This document shows, in pieces, positions 19,466 to 28,554 of a stretch of 64,000 bases of DNA (the first letter of the stretch is position 1; every line of letters starts with the position of its first letter). The DNA comes from an uncultured Lachnospiraceae bacterium. GTDB taxonomy: Bacteria; Bacillota; Clostridia; Lachnospirales; Lachnospiraceae. A program made the position numbers and the translations under genes. The notes under the pieces are model-generated. The model searched no databases. It had not been told where the DNA came from and saw only the letters and a list, made by a program, of their open reading frames with translations. The stretch lies in contig CANQEL010000003.1 of NCBI GenBank assembly GCA_947594855.1, forward strand, positions 121,139 to 185,138, written 5' to 3'.

Positions 19466-19555
19466 TCGCTTGTTTTTCCTATCTATGTAGGCAAGCAGTG
19501 CAATAAGAAATGTTCCAAAAAGAATTAACAATGTTAAAACTTCATATGTACTCAT
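19460..19555 (-). CDS. Holin-like type I toxin (Hol-Tox family)
   Basis: 31 aa: MSTYEVLTLLILFGTFLIAL then LAYIDRKNKRK. A polar N terminus, one membrane helix and a basic tail match the Firmicutes 'putative holin-like toxin' family (Hol_Tox). Such peptides depolarise the membrane when not repressed by an antisense RNA, which is seen here on the opposite strand. No good ribosome site precedes the ATG: the upstream DNA is the 3' end of a radical SAM fragment, so expression may be impaired or coupled to that fragment. Confidence 0.75.
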   Translation of the reverse strand: MSTYEVLTLLILFGTFLIALLAYIDRKNKRK

Positions 19556-19742
19556 ATGGTTCTATGTACCAATCGAATATTTCAAACTCATGGGCATAGG
19601 GCTTAAATTCAGCGGCGATCTGTTTTAAGTCGTCGACCATCATATGCCCGTTTGGCGAATGTCCCACCCAACAGTGACGGCACCGGTTTGGACAGCCGTA
19701 CATATCAAGACAGACGGTCAGGCTTTTGAACATAGTTTCCAT
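19542..19742 (-). pseudogene. Truncated radical SAM protein (N-terminal 66 aa)
   Basis: 66 aa containing the radical SAM CxxxCxxC-type motif as CPNRCRHCW at about 17-25, preceded by a strong ribosome site (GGAGGAACG). Radical SAM proteins are normally over 200 residues, but the frame stops at the start of the holin-like toxin, so only the iron-sulfur-binding N terminus remains. The break coincides with the toxin locus, pointing to a recombination joint near 19545-19565. The DNA is richer in GC than its surroundings. Confidence 0.75.
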
Positions 19743-19770
19743 TCTTCGTTCCTCCGGGGAAATACGCTAT

Positions 19771-20343
19771 TTATAATAGCTTGTTCCTAAAATAATCTTC
19801 TTTCAATATGCCACGTTCAACAATGTCTACCCGCTCGCCCGTCAGTAGTAGCCGATATGCTTTTCTGCGAGTTCCCTCATACTTTAAGCCACATTTCTCC
19901 ATGACGCGCGACGAGCCGATATTTTCCGCCGCATGGCTGCCACTTATGCGATAGAATCCGACTTCCTCAAAGCAGTAACGTAAAACCTCTGTGAGAGCTT
20001 CGGTCATAATTCCTTCGCCCCACCATGCTTTTCCCATGCAGTAACCGAGTCCACCCGTCTCCTGATACTCGTCAACGTTTCCCGCCTCAATATCGCCGAT
20101 GAGAATATTCCCGTTCTTCAATACAATAGCCCAATGGTAGCAGTCCGGACGTTTGCATTCCTCCTCGCGCGCTTTCAAAAGGGCACGGGTGAGTGAAATA
20201 TCGCCGTGTGGCATCCATGTCAGATATTTGGTCACATCCGGGTCGTTCATCCAGTTGGCGAAGGCTTCCTCAGCGTCACTTTCCCGCCACGGGCGCAAAA
20301 TAAGACGCTCTGTTTGTAATTCCTTTGTACCTTTATGTTCCAT
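19771..20343 (-). CDS. GNAT acetyltransferase, RimJ/RimL-like
   Basis: 190 aa Acetyltransf_3-type protein: TERLILRPWRESDAEEAFANW at the N terminus, GGLGYCMGKAWWGEGIMTEA as the acetyl-CoA loop region and VMEKCGLKYEGTRRKA at the C terminus. Relatives acetylate N-terminal amines of proteins or small molecules. The ATG at 20343 is chosen because AGGAGGG lies seven bases upstream; an earlier GTG/ATG-type start at 20376 would overlap that site. GC is higher than in flanking genes, which suggests recent acquisition together with the next acetyltransferase. Confidence 0.85.
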   Translation of the reverse strand: MEHKGTKELQTERLILRPWRESDAEEAFANWMNDPDVTKYLTWMPHGDISLTRALLKAREEECKRPDCYHWAIVLKNGNILIGDIEAGNVDEYQETGGLGYCMGKAWWGEGIMTEALTEVLRYCFEEVGFYRISGSHAAENIGSSRVMEKCGLKYEGTRRKAYRLLLTGERVDIVERGILKEDYFRNKLL

Positions 20344-20398
20344 TTTCAGTCCCTCCTCGTCAATTTCAGTTATCATTGTCTTTCCGACAAATAATCAT

Positions 20399-20923
20399 TT
20401 ATTTTCTATGTTTAGATAAATACAATACAAGATCGTCGTCATTACAGCAATCACGATACGGCTCACATATCTGATCTTTATACCAGACGCCGCTCCCATC
20501 CGGAATGTATCCCCGCTTGACATACATCCTCTGTGCGCTTCCGTATCCGCTGTGCAGTCCCACTCCGAGATATATCACGTCCGAATAAGAGAATGCGATC
20601 TGTTCCGCAATATCCATAAGTTTGCTGCCAATTCCTCTGCGCCTGTATTTCTCCAGAACGCCGAAGTCAACAATCTCTGCATAGCCCCGATTTGCATACG
20701 CACCACTCTTGGCATCGGGATAGACGTTAATATATCCGGCAATGCTGCCGTTCCATTCGGCAGCCAATGCGGTCGTTTTGCCCTCGGCCTGATGTTGCAG
20801 ACGCATTTCGTATTTGTCTATTGTCGCATCCCAACCCTGCGCGATCTCTTCATCTGTAATGATTTGGGCATCGCTCTGCTGCAAATCTCGAATTACAATT
20901 CCATGTTTATCATAATAGACCAT
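20399..20923 (-). CDS. GNAT family N-acetyltransferase
   Basis: 174 aa single GNAT domain. The conserved core is VDFGVLEKYRRRGIGSKLMD (acetyl-CoA pyrophosphate loop R-R-G-I-G), followed by YLGVGLHSGYGSAQRMYVKRGY, a typical C-terminal GNAT pattern. The ATG at 20923 has GGAG nine bases upstream; the TTG at 20929 would be only three bases from it. The substrate is unknown. It lies in the same higher-GC segment as the preceding acetyltransferase. Confidence 0.85.
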   Translation of the reverse strand: MVYYDKHGIVIRDLQQSDAQIITDEEIAQGWDATIDKYEMRLQHQAEGKTTALAAEWNGSIAGYINVYPDAKSGAYANRGYAEIVDFGVLEKYRRRGIGSKLMDIAEQIAFSYSDVIYLGVGLHSGYGSAQRMYVKRGYIPDGSGVWYKDQICEPYRDCCNDDDLVLYLSKHRK

Positions 20924-20929
20924 TCCCAA

Positions 20930-21202
20930 CTACTCCTCTTTATCCTTTTTATTGCTTACTTGTCCATATGCGTTTCTTTCTATATAGGCTTTCTTTCTAT
21001 TATTTTCCCAAATTCCATAAGTAAGCCCTACAATCATAAATACAAATTGTATTCCATTATCTTTTACAAACCCATAAATTATAAATCCTACTATAACAAT
21101 CATTGCAATGGTTAATTCAAAAAAGTGTTCCTTATTCCATTTATCGCTATAATATTTTATCTTCTCTTTTAAAGTAAAGGAACTATTTTTCTCTTGATCC
21201 AT
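20930..21202 (-). CDS. Small membrane protein, unknown function
   Basis: 90 aa. A charged N terminus of about 30 residues is followed by two hydrophobic segments (about 31-48 and 54-70) and a basic tail. The ATG at 21202 follows AAAGGAG with good spacing. The gene is AT-rich, unlike the acetyltransferase downstream, whose start it nearly touches (7 bases), so the two may be co-transcribed. I do not recognise the family. Confidence 0.6.
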   Translation of the reverse strand: MDQEKNSSFTLKEKIKYYSDKWNKEHFFELTIAMIVIVGFIIYGFVKDNGIQFVFMIVGLTYGIWENNRKKAYIERNAYGQVSNKKDKEE

Positions 21203-21400
21203 ATTTCTTACTCCTTTCAAGAAATAACCAGACTATCGAACAGTCGTCCATTCAACATTTACTATTCTATCACCCAAATGTGAAGAAATCTACTGTACAT
21301 TAAGACGGTTAATCAAATTATTCTCTTATATTCCCTTAATTCCAAATTAGAATTTTTTCATCAATAATACTCGATATATTTTGTACAGTATAAAAGCAGC

Positions 21401-21556
21401 CGGGTAGGTATGCTCGCTGGTATAAGACTGTTTGAGACCGCCGGTGCTTAAACAGCGTTTTTTGCTGTTTTATGCACCGTTTAGTGGCGAAACAAGTGAA
21501 AACGTGTCTTATAACAGAGAGACCACGTCCTGTCCAGATGCTGTTTACTCTATAGA
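21401..21556. repeat. Structured ~150-bp repeat element, copy 2
   Basis: Core nearly identical to 17932-18085 (TATAAGACTGTTTGAG, GTGCTTAAACAGCG, CACCGTTTAGTG, GAAACAAGTGAAAACGTG, CTTATAAC). The inner stems are conserved but the outer arms have diverged. Similarity continues into CTGTTTACTCTAT. It stands in the 565-base gap between the small membrane protein and the Rpn gene; I see nothing else certain in that gap. Confidence 0.8.
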
Positions 21557-21767
21557 ATATTTCCGTATTTCAAAAAACTTCTTGCATTACATTCTTTTAT
21601 GTGTTACACTAATAAAAAGCATATTTTCTATATAATTAATTCTGGGATATTTCTTTTATCTGAATATTATTTTTCGGGAACTCTATGCTTTTATTTCACA
21701 ATAATAAGCAGGAGCGGCCGGATATATCCTCCTGCAGGTTAATACTTACACAGGAGGTATATGATAT

Positions 21768-22742
21768 TTGAATGAGGAAATAACCGCAAACAAAAAGTAT
21801 AAGGACACGCTGTTCCGTATGCTTTTTAAGAGAAAAAGGGAACTGCTTACCCTGTATAATGCGCTTAACGGCTCACATTACACTGATACACGCCGCCTTA
21901 CTGTCACAACACTTGAAAATGCAGTATACATGGGAATGAAAAATGATGTCTCCTTTATAATAGGAAGCACCATAAACCTTTACGAGCACCAGAGCACGGT
22001 AAACCCGAACATGCCGTTAAGACACCTTATATACTTTGCAAAACAGATGAGCTCATATGTGGATGATTCCATATATTCATCCACGCTTTTAAAAATACCT
22101 GCCCCAAGGTTTATAGTATTCTATAACGGAATCAGAAAACAGCCTGAAAGACAGATATTAAAACTTTCGGATGCATACAGAATCAGGGAAGATGAGCCGT
22201 GGCTGGAGCTTAAGGTGCAGTTTATTAACATCAATGCGGGCATGAGTGAAGAGATTAAGAGGTCGTGCAGAACCTTATACGGGTACTGTTATTTTATAGA
22301 CCTGGTGCGCAGGTACAGGAAATGGAAAAAGATGTCGCTGGATGCGGCAGTGGATAAGGCAGTGATGGTATGCATAGAACGTGGGATTTTAAAGAGATTT
22401 TTTATAAAGATGAGAACGGAGATGACAGGTATGCCAATATCAATATTTGAATATGACGCAGAAGAGGAACTCAGAAAGGAATACAGGCACGGAAGACGCG
22501 ATGGGGAACGTATAGGCGAGCGTAGGGGTGAACGCCGTGGTAAATCAAAAGGCAAAATAATCGGAATAGCACAGGGAATTTCCCAGAGCCTTATCAATAT
22601 CCTTGAATCCTATGGCGAAGTGCCGGATGAATTAAAGGCTGAGATATCAGGGCAGAAAGACATTAATATTTTGAATAACTGGCACAAAATATCACTTAAT
22701 GTATCAGGTGTGGAGGAGTTCATACAGGAAACCAATCTGTAA
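21768..22742 (+). CDS. Rpn family recombination-promoting nuclease/putative transposase
   Basis: 324 aa PD-(D/E)XK nuclease-like protein. The N-terminal part has NDVSFIIG and YEHQSTVNPNMPLRHLIYFA (acidic residue plus EHQ in place of ExK), typical of the Rpn family. A C-terminal Arg/Gly/Glu repeat (GRRDGERIGERRGERRGK, about 243-262) follows. Start is TTG at 21768, ten bases after AGGAGG (21752-21757); no in-frame ATG is near. Rpn proteins cleave DNA and promote RecA-independent recombination. It is not obviously the same lineage as the Rpn gene at 29862. Confidence 0.85.
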   Translation: MNEEITANKKYKDTLFRMLFKRKRELLTLYNALNGSHYTDTRRLTVTTLENAVYMGMKNDVSFIIGSTINLYEHQSTVNPNMPLRHLIYFAKQMSSYVDDSIYSSTLLKIPAPRFIVFYNGIRKQPERQILKLSDAYRIREDEPWLELKVQFININAGMSEEIKRSCRTLYGYCYFIDLVRRYRKWKKMSLDAAVDKAVMVCIERGILKRFFIKMRTEMTGMPISIFEYDAEEELRKEYRHGRRDGERIGERRGERRGKSKGKIIGIAQGISQSLINILESYGEVPDELKAEISGQKDINILNNWHKISLNVSGVEEFIQETNL

Positions 22743-22761
22743 TACAGAACTTTTGAAAAAG

Positions 22762-22802
22762 ATATGCCCATAGGTTTTCTGCCTGAACTCCTACGGGCAT
22801 AT
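22762..22802. repeat. Hairpin between rpn-like gene and tex
   Basis: ATATGCCCATAGG (22762-22774) pairs with CCTACGGGCATAT (22790-22802) apart from two bases. It lies between convergent genes and may stop transcription, but no U-run follows on either strand. Confidence 0.5.
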
Positions 22803-22858
22803 GTGCGCTGCTGCCATATATAAATATATAAGTATTCAGATGCTTTTATCTTACTACA

Positions 22859-25006
22859 CTACATAATCATACTAAGCTGAATCCTTCCTCTTGCAATATC
22901 CACAGACAATACTTTTACGTCTACAACGTCGCCGATACTCACTACCTCAAGAGGGTGCTTTACAAATTTCTTATCCGTAAGCTGTGATATATGTACAAGT
23001 CCGTCCTGATGCACGCCAATGTCCACAAATGCGCCAAAGTCAATTACATTCCTCACCGTTCCTTTAAGCACCATGCCCTCTTTCAGGTCTGACATTTCAA
23101 GTACATCTGTACGAAGTACCGGTTTCGGCATTTCCTTTCTAGGATCACGGCCCGGTTTTTCAAGTTCTTTTATTATATCACCCAAAGTAGCTTCTCCTAT
23201 TCCAAGTTCATCGGAGAGTTTTTTTATACTGTCCTTACCGGATACAAGTTTACCGATTCCGGATATTCCGCCCTTTATGTCATTTATATCAAATCCAAGT
23301 TTTTTAATAAGCTCTTCTGCCGCACTATATGACTCAGGATGCACGCTAGTTGCATCAAGAGGGTTAATGCCGTCATTTATCCTCAAAAATCCTGCGCACT
23401 GCTCATATGCTTTAGGCCCAAGCTTATTTACTTTAAGTATCTGCTTTCTGTCTGTGAATTTACCATTCTGTTCCCTGTATGCAACAATATTCTTAGCAAC
23501 ATTTACCGTTATTCCTGATACATACTCAAGAAGCGGCGCAGAAGCAGTATTAATATCCACGCCTACTTTGTTTACACAGTCCTCCACTACTCCGCCAAGA
23601 GCCTCTCCAAGTTTTTTCTGGTTCATATCATGCTGATACTGACCTACCCCTATGGACTTTGGTTCAATTTTTACAAGTTCTGCAAGAGGGTCCTGTATAC
23701 GTCTTGCAATGGAAGCAGCGCTTCTTGCCCCTACATCCAGATTCGGAAATTCTTCATCCGCAAGCGGACTTGCCGAATATACAGACGCCCCGGCTTCATT
23801 TACTATCACATATTCAACCCCCGGACACTCTTTAAGTATATCGGCAACTATTTTTTCTGATTCTCTTGACGCAGTTCCGTTTCCAATAGAAATAAGTGTA
23901 ATTCCATATTTTTTTATCAGTGATTTTACAGTCCTTTTTGCTTCTTCTGTTTTATTCTGCGGCATTGTAGGGTATATTACTGTTGTATCAAGCACTTTTC
24001 CGGTACTATCTACTACTGCAAGTTTGCATCCTGTCCTGAACGCAGGGTCCCAGCCAAGTACAACTTTACCGGCAACAGGAGGCTGCATAAGAAGCTGTGC
24101 CAGGTTCTCTCCAAATACACCTATGGCATTATCTTCGGCAGCATCAGTAAGCTCATTTCTAAGTTCTCTTTCTACAGAAGGAGCGATAAGACGTTCATAG
24201 CTGTCATTTACCGCCTCTTTAAGTATCGGAGATGTGTGGGGATTATCATTTATAATCACTCTTTTTTCCAGGTATCTGATAATTTTTTCTACCGGGGAAT
24301 TTATTTTTACATTAAGATATTTTTCCTTCTCACCCCTGTTAATTGCAAGAACTCTATACCCTACAATCTTTTTTACAGGCTCGGAAAATTCATAATAATT
24401 TTCATATACGCTTTTTACCGAATCGTCTTTTGCAGCTGATACCAGTATTCCCTCGTTGCGCGTCATATTTCTTATATACATTCTGTAATCGGCGTTATCT
24501 GATATTTCCTCCGCTATGATATCGCGCGCTCCCGCCACGGCTTCCTCTGCCGACTTTACTTCCTTTTCCTCAGATATATAATCAAGCGCAGTCCGGTATA
24601 TATCCTCCTCTGACATCTGAAGCTTTATTATATCTGCAAGCGGTTCCAGGCCTTTTTCCTTTGCAATCCCTGCCCTTGTACGCCTCTTTGGTCGAAACGG
24701 CCTATACAAATCATCTACGACAGCCTGTGTCTTCGCTTCAAGTATACGCAGGCGAAGCTCATCCGTCATAAGCCCCTGTTCTTCAATAAGCGCAATCACC
24801 TGCTCTTTTTTTTCATTCAGATTACGCAGATAATTAAGCCTGTCATTAAGATTACGAAGAGCTGTATCATCTAATGAACCATGTTTCTCCTTTCGATATC
24901 TCGCTATAAAAGGAATAGTATTGCCATCATCTATAAGTTCAGCAACCGCCTTTACCTGCCATATTTCAATATTCATTTCATCTGCTATCTGCTTTATTAT
25001 ATCCAT
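22859..25006 (-). CDS. tex: Tex family RNA-binding transcription accessory protein
   Basis: 715 aa cytoplasmic protein. Order: N-terminal Tex_N with WQVKAVAELIDDGNTIPFIARYRKE, a YqgF/RuvX-like nuclease fold (about 320-450, VLGWDPAFRTGCKLAVVD), a helix-hairpin-helix region (about 490-560, GVDINTASAPLLEYVSGI) and a C-terminal S1 RNA-binding domain (about 645-715, GTVRNVIDFGAFVDIG). Full family length. AGGAG precedes the ATG. Tex binds nucleic acids and influences transcription and translation. It is divergent from the glycosidase gene. Confidence 0.95.
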   Translation of the reverse strand: MDIIKQIADEMNIEIWQVKAVAELIDDGNTIPFIARYRKEKHGSLDDTALRNLNDRLNYLRNLNEKKEQVIALIEEQGLMTDELRLRILEAKTQAVVDDLYRPFRPKRRTRAGIAKEKGLEPLADIIKLQMSEEDIYRTALDYISEEKEVKSAEEAVAGARDIIAEEISDNADYRMYIRNMTRNEGILVSAAKDDSVKSVYENYYEFSEPVKKIVGYRVLAINRGEKEKYLNVKINSPVEKIIRYLEKRVIINDNPHTSPILKEAVNDSYERLIAPSVERELRNELTDAAEDNAIGVFGENLAQLLMQPPVAGKVVLGWDPAFRTGCKLAVVDSTGKVLDTTVIYPTMPQNKTEEAKRTVKSLIKKYGITLISIGNGTASRESEKIVADILKECPGVEYVIVNEAGASVYSASPLADEEFPNLDVGARSAASIARRIQDPLAELVKIEPKSIGVGQYQHDMNQKKLGEALGGVVEDCVNKVGVDINTASAPLLEYVSGITVNVAKNIVAYREQNGKFTDRKQILKVNKLGPKAYEQCAGFLRINDGINPLDATSVHPESYSAAEELIKKLGFDINDIKGGISGIGKLVSGKDSIKKLSDELGIGEATLGDIIKELEKPGRDPRKEMPKPVLRTDVLEMSDLKEGMVLKGTVRNVIDFGAFVDIGVHQDGLVHISQLTDKKFVKHPLEVVSIGDVVDVKVLSVDIARGRIQLSMIM

Positions 25007-25178
25007 TACTCACCGCTCCTGCCAATATTCGAAGGTTACAATGACTTCACATTACATGAAAGTATTAATAATGTCAATGCACAATAAATTAATTCATGAT
25101 ATAATAAATAAAAAATCAAAGACATCGGTTAATAAAGGCTTTAGCCTGTATTGTAAAATGCCGGGAAATGGAGATTAT

Positions 25179-27332
25179 ATGGATAAAAATTTTAATGAGC
25201 TTATTTCAGAAATGACAATAGAGGAAAAAGTAAATCTTTTACATGGCACAGCGCTTTTTCATAATGGAGACATACCAAGGCTTAATATACCCTCACTTAT
25301 TATGTCAGACGGACCTCTTGGTGTACGTTTTGACTTTGAAGACAACCTCTGGAAACGCAAAAATGAAGAACTGTGCCAATGCTCATGGCTTATATCAGGC
25401 ACTGCGCTTGCTTCCACCTGGAATACCGAACTGGCGTATGAAACAGGCAATATTCTCGGTGCGGAAGCACGCGGCCGTGGAAAAGATATCATACTTGCTC
25501 CGGGAATCAACATACACCGTACCCCTCTGTGCGGACGCAATTTTGAATACATGAGCGAAGACCCTTACCTGACCGGCATGCTTGCCGCAAAAGAAATACA
25601 GGGCATACAAAGTAACGATGTATCTGCATGCGTAAAGCATTTTGCACTCAACAACCAGGAAACCGACCGTATGGAAGTAGATGTACGCGTGGATGAACGG
25701 GCCTTGTATGAAATATACCTTCCTGCATTTGAAGCTGCATTAATTTATGGAAATTCATACTCTGTAATGTGCGCATACAACCGTTTCCGCGGCGACTATG
25801 CGAGTGAAAGCAAATATCTCCTTACAGATATCCTGCGTAAAAAATGGAAATATGACGGAGTCGTTATATCGGACTGGAGCGCGGTCCACAGCACCGAAGA
25901 GAGCTTTAACGCCGGAGTAGATATAGAAATGGGCGTTTCATATGATTTTGACAATTACTTTTTTGCAGCCCCGCTTTTGAAAGCAATAAAGGAAAATAAA
26001 ATATCAAATGAAGTCCTTGATTCCAAAATTTTACGTATCCTGAAACTTCTTGACAAAATAAAGAAACTCGGTACCAAAGACAGAAAATCCGGCGCATATA
26101 ATATGCCTTCCTCACATGAAACTTTTCTTTGCGCCGCCAGGGAATCCGTCGTACTTTTAAAGAACGAAGATAATTTCCTGCCTCTTGATGTTTCAAAAAC
26201 CAAAAACATTGCGGTCATAGGCGACGCTGCATCACGCAGGCTTGCGCTCGGCGGCGGAAGTTCCGAGATAGACGCATTATTTGAAATAACCCCTCTTCTT
26301 GGAATATCAATGCTTGTCGGAGATTCATGCAAAATACATTATGCAACGGGATATTATGTAGATAATGAAGAAAATACAGAAGGCGACGTAAACTGGCAGG
26401 CAGACAGCCTGGATGCAAAAACAACATCTTACAATCTTTCTGAAAGCATAATCTCCAAAAGAAAAGAACTCCTTTGCGAAGCCGTATCGCTTGCCAAAAA
26501 ATGTGATGCCGTAATATACGTCGGAGGGCTTAATCGTTCCCATGACACAGAAGGTTTTGACCGTACATCATATGAACTTCCGTATGATCAGGAGCATGTG
26601 ATATCGGAATTAATAAACGCAAACAAAAACATCGTGGTATGCATAAATGCGGGTTCTGCAGTAAACATGGCAAATTTTGCACAGGATGTACCCGCCATAT
26701 GTTACAACTCAATGAATGGAATGATGGGAGGGCTTGCACTGGCGGAAATCCTGTTCGGGCATACCAATCCATCAGGAAAACTTCCGGTATCTTTTCCTGT
26801 AAGCCTTAATGACTGTCCTGCAAAAAATATGGATGGCAACTACAGCGAGGGGATATATGTAGGATACAGATACTACGAAACACGTAAAATCAAACCGCTG
26901 TTTTGTTTCGGTCACGGACTTTCATACACTACATTTGACTATTACAATATAAAAACCGAGTATATCGGCACAGACACAGACGATATGTATGATAACGCTC
27001 CGTTATATAAGGTGACATGCACTGTTAAAAATACAGGAAACCGCTCAGGAAAAGAGACTGTTCAGCTCTATGTCACCCCAATGAATAATACTCCTGACAG
27101 ACCGGTTCTTGAACTCAAAGGCTTCACAAAAATAAATCTCCTTCCTAAAGAAGAAAAAAATATATCATTTACTTTAAAAACATCTTCATTTGCCTATTAC
27201 AGCATACATGACGCCTGCTACAGGGCTGACGCAGGCGTTTACAGAATTAATATAGGGCGTTCATGCGAAGACATACGGCTTATGGCCGATATAAGCCTCA
27301 CAAAAGATTATTATTCACTGCGCTCACAATAA
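25179..27332 (+). CDS. Glycoside hydrolase family 3 (beta-glucosidase-like)
   Basis: 717 aa from the ATG at 25179, five bases after GGAG; longer in-frame starts back to 24921 would run over the start of tex and add sequence unlike the family. Order: TIM-barrel domain with KHFALNNQE (about 153-161) and nucleophile D232 in GVVISDWSAVHS, then the alpha/beta sandwich domain (VVLLKNEDNFLPL onward), and a C-terminal fibronectin III-like domain (about 610-700). No signal peptide, so it is probably cytoplasmic and acts on imported oligosaccharides. Beta-glucosidase or beta-xylosidase specificity cannot be told apart here. Confidence 0.92.
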   Translation: MDKNFNELISEMTIEEKVNLLHGTALFHNGDIPRLNIPSLIMSDGPLGVRFDFEDNLWKRKNEELCQCSWLISGTALASTWNTELAYETGNILGAEARGRGKDIILAPGINIHRTPLCGRNFEYMSEDPYLTGMLAAKEIQGIQSNDVSACVKHFALNNQETDRMEVDVRVDERALYEIYLPAFEAALIYGNSYSVMCAYNRFRGDYASESKYLLTDILRKKWKYDGVVISDWSAVHSTEESFNAGVDIEMGVSYDFDNYFFAAPLLKAIKENKISNEVLDSKILRILKLLDKIKKLGTKDRKSGAYNMPSSHETFLCAARESVVLLKNEDNFLPLDVSKTKNIAVIGDAASRRLALGGGSSEIDALFEITPLLGISMLVGDSCKIHYATGYYVDNEENTEGDVNWQADSLDAKTTSYNLSESIISKRKELLCEAVSLAKKCDAVIYVGGLNRSHDTEGFDRTSYELPYDQEHVISELINANKNIVVCINAGSAVNMANFAQDVPAICYNSMNGMMGGLALAEILFGHTNPSGKLPVSFPVSLNDCPAKNMDGNYSEGIYVGYRYYETRKIKPLFCFGHGLSYTTFDYYNIKTEYIGTDTDDMYDNAPLYKVTCTVKNTGNRSGKETVQLYVTPMNNTPDRPVLELKGFTKINLLPKEEKNISFTLKTSSFAYYSIHDACYRADAGVYRINIGRSCEDIRLMADISLTKDYYSLRSQ

Positions 27333-27354
27333 ACCACATACCTGAGATAATCAG

Positions 27355-27383
27355 TTGACTTTTAATCTTGTCGGTGATAGCAT
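27355..27383 (+). promoter_or_regulatory. Probable tyrA promoter
   Basis: TTGACT (27355-27360), 17-base spacer, TAGCAT (27378-27383), about 50 bases before the GTG. Confidence 0.5.
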
Positions 27384-27433
27384 ATCCTTTGTAAATATCA
27401 GACATTTATTAAAGTCTCAGAGGAGGTACGGCA

Positions 27434-28537
27434 GTGTCAGTAAACATCGGGTTTGTAGGTCTTGGATTAATAGGCGGGGCTATCGCAAAAGCAATAAGAA
27501 AAGCTCATAATGATTATATAATTTATGCATATAACCGACATTTTCCAAAAGAAAATCCTATGATAGAGGAAGCAATAAATGACGGTGTTGTTAATTACGC
27601 AGCAGGCAGCCTTTCCGAACTGGGCTGTTGTAATATTATATTCCTTTGCGCACCTGTTTTATATAATATTCCTTACCTTGCAAAACTTAAGGATGTAATA
27701 AATAAAGACTGCATTATAACAGATGTCGGAAGCGTAAAAGGCAATATAAATAAAGAGGCAGCGCGTCTTGGTCTGTCAGCTAATTTTATAGGCGGACACC
27801 CTATGACCGGCTCAGAGCGTACAGGTTACTCCTATTCCTCGGCACAGCTTATGGAAAATGCCTATTATCTTCTTACGCCCACGGCAGATACCCCTAAACA
27901 TGTCGTAGATACTATGTATTCCCTTGTGCAGGACATGGGCTCAATTCCTTTTATATTAGATAATGCACGGCATGATGATATTACGGCTGCCATAAGCCAT
28001 ATTCCTCATATAATTGCCGCATCACTTGTAAATATGGTTCGTGAAAACGACACTGACGACGAATATATGAAAACATTTGCCGCAGGCGGCTTCAAAGACA
28101 TTACGCGTATTGCGTCTTCTTCACCTGAAATGTGGCAGAACATATGCCTGTGCAATACTGCAAGCATCCGCAAATTCCTTGATATATACAGAGAATCCCT
28201 CGACCGTGTGGAAGAGGCTCTTGCAGCCGGCGACAGGGAATTCTTATATAATATATTTGAAACTGCGCGCAATTACCGCAACAGTATACCGAATTCCAAA
28301 TCCGGCACGCTTCCAAAAGTATATGACATATATGTTGATATACCTGACGTACCCGGTATTATTGCAATTATTGCAACTATATTATCAAGTAACTCCGTCA
28401 GCATAAAAAATATCGGAATTGTCCACAACAGGGAATATGAAGACGGGGTGCTTCGTATTGAATTCTATGATGAAAGTTCAATGAATTCTGCAAGAGAAGC
28501 GCTTGGCAAGTATCCTTATCCGGTATATGACAGGTAA
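27434..28537 (+). CDS. tyrA: Prephenate dehydrogenase with ACT domain
   Basis: 367 aa. It converts prephenate to 4-hydroxyphenylpyruvate with NAD(P)+ in tyrosine synthesis. An N-terminal Rossmann motif GLGLIGG (about 8-14) and the TyrA signatures TDVGSVKG and GGHPMTGSERTG (about 96-131) are followed by the helical dimerisation domain and a C-terminal ACT domain (about 296-367, VDIPDVPGIIAIIATIL) for feedback control by an amino acid. Start is GTG at 27434, seven bases after AGGAGG. It stands alone rather than in an aro cluster. Confidence 0.94.
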   Translation: MSVNIGFVGLGLIGGAIAKAIRKAHNDYIIYAYNRHFPKENPMIEEAINDGVVNYAAGSLSELGCCNIIFLCAPVLYNIPYLAKLKDVINKDCIITDVGSVKGNINKEAARLGLSANFIGGHPMTGSERTGYSYSSAQLMENAYYLLTPTADTPKHVVDTMYSLVQDMGSIPFILDNARHDDITAAISHIPHIIAASLVNMVRENDTDDEYMKTFAAGGFKDITRIASSSPEMWQNICLCNTASIRKFLDIYRESLDRVEEALAAGDREFLYNIFETARNYRNSIPNSKSGTLPKVYDIYVDIPDVPGIIAIIATILSSNSVSIKNIGIVHNREYEDGVLRIEFYDESSMNSAREALGKYPYPVYDR

Positions 28538-28554
28538 AAATATGCAAAAGTTTT

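Noticed and set aside
17932..21556. Possible CRISPR array from the repeated 150-bp units
   Set aside because: Only two copies, 3.4 kb apart, with genes between them, no spacers and no cas genes.
21432..21635. 67-codon ORF within repeat copy 2
   Set aside because: The frame is not maintained in copy 1 and it overlaps the stem-loops; better explained as noncoding.
23019..24200. Plus-strand ORFs of 182-205 codons opposite tex
   Set aside because: Ser-rich shadows of a highly conserved gene.
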